A DNA stretch of 15,517 bases from an uncultured Collinsella sp. (GTDB lineage: Bacteria > Actinomycetota > Coriobacteriia > Coriobacteriales > Coriobacteriaceae). The notes below the pieces were generated by a model, which saw only the letters and a list, made by a program, of their open reading frames with translations, did no database searches and had not been told where the DNA came from. The position numbers and the translations under genes are program-made. Below, piece after piece: positions 13,082 to 15,517 of this stretch (position 1 is the first letter of the stretch; every line of letters begins with the position of its first letter). The stretch spans positions 1-15,517 of the forward strand of contig UROC01000043.1 of NCBI GenBank assembly GCA_900549345.1, in the 5' to 3' direction.

Positions 13082-14269
13082 TTAGGAACGGGTTGCGGCG
13101 AGCACCTGCGCAGCTTTTTCACGCGCCCACGAATCGATGTCGCGAAGCTGCTCAAACGAATCGATCGCCTGCATATCGTGGGCATCCATGCAGGATTCCA
13201 CAATGCGATCGATATCGGTAAAGCTGCAGCCATCGTGCAGGAAGGCATCGACGGCGACCTCGTTGGCGGCATTGAGCACGCACGGCATGGTGCCACCCGT
13301 CTTGCCGGCGCGTTCGGCCAGTGCCAGACAGCGGAAGGTATCCATGTCGGCAGCATCAAACGTGAGCTGCCCCAGCTCGCGGAAATCGATACGAGGCGCC
13401 GGGGTATCCCAACGCTCGGGATACGAGAACGCGAACTGGATGGGAATACGCATGTCGGATGCACCGAGATGCGCCATCACGGAGCCGTCGGCGAACTCGA
13501 CCATAGAGTGAATCTTGGACTGACGCTGCACGACCACGTTAATGAAATCGAGGTCGCAGTTAAACAGATGCATGGCCTCAATGCGCTCCAGGCCCTTGTT
13601 CATGAGGGTGGCGGAGTCAATGGTGATCTTGGCACCCATGGCCCACGTGGGATGCGCGAGGGCATCGGCACGCGTCACGCGATCGAGCTCGTCGCGCGTG
13701 CAGGCAAAGAACGGACCGCCCGAGCAGGTGAGCCAAATACAATGAGCCTCGCGCGGGTTCTCCCCCAGATAGCACTGGTAAATGGCGGAGTGCTCAGAGT
13801 CGACTGGAATAAGCTGGCCCGGTTGCGCCAACGGCATAAGCAAGTCGCCACCGACGACGAGGGACTCCTTGTTGGCAAGGGCAAGGCGCTTATTCGAGGT
13901 CAAGGCCGCATGGCTCGCCTCGAGACCGGCGGCGCCCACAATAGCGACAAGCACGCAGTCGACATCGTCGCGACGCGCGAGCTCGCAAACCGCCTGCGCG
14001 CCAACGCCGAGCTTCGTTCCCTCGGGCAACTCCTGCAGCACGGCGTCATCGCCATGATCGACATCGGCCACGGCAACCGCCGGAACCGAGAACTCGCGGG
14101 CAGCGGCAACGAGCTCGGAGGTACTGGAGTTAACGGACAGCGCCGTCACCTGCAGGCGATCGGCATGCTGGCGGCACACATCGAGCGCCTGGGTGCCGAT
14201 AGAGCCCGTACAACCCAGGATGGCAACGCGAAGGCGTCCATCAGGGCCATACGTCGTCTGGAAGGACAT
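13082..14269 (-). CDS. dxr: 1-deoxy-D-xylulose 5-phosphate reductoisomerase
   Basis: Dxr (IspC) rearranges and reduces DXP to 2-C-methyl-D-erythritol 4-phosphate with NADPH, the first committed MEP step and the target of fosmidomycin. The 395-residue product shows the NADPH site GCTGSIGTQALDV near its start, LANKESLVVGG, the metal- and substrate-binding PVDSEHSAIYQC, the flexible loop around HPTWAMGAKI, TIDSATLMNKGLERIEA, and LNAANEVAVDAF. All key acidic and lysine residues are there. The frame extends 15 codons upstream into cdsA, but the ATG at 14269 overlaps the cdsA stop (TAATG) and follows GGAGG at nine bases, so it is preferred. It is followed by the protease gene after about 25 bases. 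Confidence 0.96.
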   Translation of the reverse strand: MSFQTTYGPDGRLRVAILGCTGSIGTQALDVCRQHADRLQVTALSVNSSTSELVAAAREFSVPAVAVADVDHGDDAVLQELPEGTKLGVGAQAVCELARRDDVDCVLVAIVGAAGLEASHAALTSNKRLALANKESLVVGGDLLMPLAQPGQLIPVDSEHSAIYQCYLGENPREAHCIWLTCSGGPFFACTRDELDRVTRADALAHPTWAMGAKITIDSATLMNKGLERIEAMHLFNCDLDFINVVVQRQSKIHSMVEFADGSVMAHLGASDMRIPIQFAFSYPERWDTPAPRIDFRELGQLTFDAADMDTFRCLALAERAGKTGGTMPCVLNAANEVAVDAFLHDGCSFTDIDRIVESCMDAHDMQAIDSFEQLRDIDSWAREKAAQVLAATRS

Positions 14270-15161
14270 TACAGCACGCCTCCGATCATCAGCAACAGCT
14301 GCGCGGTGATGCAACCGAAGATAAGCGAATCGCTACGATCGAGCATGCCGCCGTGGCCCGGGATAAGGTTGCCGGAATCCTTGACGCCCACACCGCGCTT
14401 GATGCGCGACTCGATAAGGTCGCCGATAACGCCCAGAATGGACACGACCACGCCGCACAGCAGCGCATAGGGCAGGCTGAGCTTGTAGAAGTGCGTCGCC
14501 CACAGGATGAGCCAAATCAAAACCGAGCCCAGGATGCCGCCGACAAACCCCTCCCAGCTCTTTTTGGGAGAAATCTTGGGAACCATCTTGTGCTTGCCGA
14601 TACGGCTGCCCACGATGTAGGCAAACGAATCGGAGACCCAAAGGGACGCGCAAACGCCCACTGAAAGCAGGGCGCCGGCAAAACCGGGCACGGCATCGCG
14701 CAGCAGCACGATAGCCGACAGCATAAAGCCAGTGTAGATGGGACCCATGAGCGTCACGGCCACATCAGAGATGCGGGTACGCGGCGACCAGACATACAAA
14801 TGCCCACAGCGAGCATCAAGGCAAAAAGCAGGGCATTCAGCAACATCGAATCGCCCAACGCTGACAGCGGAAAGAGTACGGCGGCAGCGATACCCATGCG
14901 CTCGTTAGCCATCTTGCCATCGAGCCTTGTCATACGGAAAAACTCATAGCAGCACAGACCGCTCATGACGGAAACAAAGATGGCCGTGGGCACGATACCC
15001 AAAACCAGGATAAAGACAACGGCGTAGACGATACCGGCGGCGGCACGGGTAATAAAGCCCGCCAGCCACGAACCGGTGCCGCTCTTCGCTGCAGGCGCTC
15101 CCGCAGTGGCAGCTTTGCGCGCAGGCGTCTTGGGAGCAGATGCCTTGGGACGATCGGACAC
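14269..15161 (-). pseudogene. cdsA: Phosphatidate cytidylyltransferase (CDP-diglyceride synthase), split by a one-base frameshift
   Basis: CdsA makes CDP-diacylglycerol from phosphatidic acid and CTP at the membrane, the precursor of the main anionic phospholipids. The N-terminal half reads from a GTG at 15161 (ribosome site GAGGAGG, seven bases) through hydrophobic helices, then runs out of register into a stop at 14754. The C-terminal half continues in the frame one base back from about 14796 to 14269. It contains WVSDSFAYIVGSRIGKHK and KKSWEGFVGG, plus the family signature SRIKRGVGVKDSGNLIPGHGGMLDRSD split here as SRIKRGVGVKDSGN and LIPGHGGMLDRSD. The span of 893 bases would be a whole frame of 297 residues with one added base. 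No slippery heptamer is at the break. The gene is normally essential, so a sequence error is at least as likely as a true lesion. Confidence 0.88.
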
Positions 15162-15163
15162 GA

Positions 15164-15517
15164 TTAAGCCTCCTCGGTCTTGCTCAGTCCACCAAACCTA
15201 CGGTCACGGCCCTGATAGGCCAAAATGGCGTCGACAAGGCCCCAACGATCAAAGTCGGGCCAATAGGTATCGGTGACGTAGAATTCGGAATAAGCCACCT
15301 GCCACAGCAGATAGTTCGAAAGGCGCAGCTCACCAGAGGTGCGAATCACAAGCTCAGGATCGGGAAGGCCGGCAGTATAGAGGTGGGAAGCCACCATGTC
15401 GTCATCAATTGCGGCAGGATCGATCTTACCGGCGGCAGCGTCGAGTGCAATCTGACGGACAGCGCGGGTAATCTCGGCACGCGCGCCGTAGTTGACGGCA
15501 AGCGCCAGCGTCATACC
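15164..15517 (-). CDS. uppS: Isoprenyl transferase / undecaprenyl diphosphate synthase (partial, C-terminal part)
   Basis: UppS adds cis-isoprene units to farnesyl diphosphate, yielding the undecaprenyl carrier used for peptidoglycan and other wall polymers. About the last 118 residues are in the window; the frame is open at the right edge, so the start is outside. Visible landmarks are AVNYGARAEI (family NYGGRxEI, here Ala for the second Gly), DPELVIRTSGELRLSNYLLW and AYSEFYVTDTYWPDFD, the conserved substrate-binding tail region, followed by RDRRFGG. The gene ends two bases before the cdsA GTG, and the cdsA ribosome site lies in its last codons. It is the most upstream gene seen in this operon. 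Confidence 0.94.
   Translation of the reverse strand, partial: GMTLALAVNYGARAEITRAVRQIALDAAAGKIDPAAIDDDMVASHLYTAGLPDPELVIRTSGELRLSNYLLWQVAYSEFYVTDTYWPDFDRWGLVDAILAYQGRDRRFGGLSKTEEA

Noticed and set aside
13178..14470. A 430-codon plus-strand frame opposite dxr and the end of cdsA
   Set aside because: It crosses two real genes on the other strand and has no recognisable protein features.
14785..14805. Programmed -1 frameshifting to make full CdsA
   Set aside because: The bases around the switch (GGC ATT TGT ATG) do not form an X XXY YYZ slippery heptamer, and I saw no strong downstream structure, so error or mutation is preferred.

Overview
The window looks like chromosomal DNA from a high-GC actinobacterium of the class Coriobacteriia, most like the gut genus Collinsella. 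The basis is the mix of a large bifunctional AdhE (fermentative anaerobe), a four-cysteine L28, a PyrR-controlled pyrimidine operon, and an uppS-cdsA-dxr-rseP-ispG-proS cluster with actinobacterial-style codon use. The genus is recalled by protein feel and was not tested by any search. The window is mostly core metabolism, with one small mobile element.

Region 1 (1-3421, minus strand) is the front of a pyrimidine biosynthesis operon in the order pyrR-pyrB-pyrC-pyrK, running off the left edge. The genes overlap or nearly touch, except for a 92-base gap with a hairpin before pyrK. Ahead of pyrR lies a leader that folds into three mutually exclusive hairpins (anti-antiterminator, antiterminator, terminator), as expected of a PyrR/UMP transcription attenuator.

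Region 2 (3422-4002, plus strand) holds rpmB (ribosomal protein L28) with two candidate promoters and a good intrinsic terminator. Directly behind that terminator, at 4004-5044, sits a roughly 1 kb element with a REP-associated tyrosine (Y1/HUH) transposase on the minus strand, flanked by inverted REP-like repeats.

Region 3 (5045-8774, plus strand) holds adhE and, after a strong stem-loop, a small aminoglycoside-phosphotransferase-like kinase of unknown substrate. The adhE upstream region has a tandem palindromic operator-like repeat and a dyad centred on the -10 box. Converging terminators separate this unit from the next.

Region 4 (8794-15517, minus strand) is a compact operon, read right to left: uppS (undecaprenyl diphosphate synthase, cut by the edge), cdsA (CDP-diacylglycerol synthase, split by a one-base frameshift here), dxr (first committed MEP enzyme), an RseP-type site-2 protease, ispG (late MEP enzyme) and proS (prolyl-tRNA synthetase). 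It joins isoprenoid precursor supply, the lipid carrier for cell-wall synthesis, phospholipid precursor supply and membrane proteolysis. The protease carries an unusual insertion that looks like a winged helix in its expected cytosolic loop. I rate this the most novel observation in the window.

I see no CRISPR array, tRNA, rRNA, phage gene or defence system.
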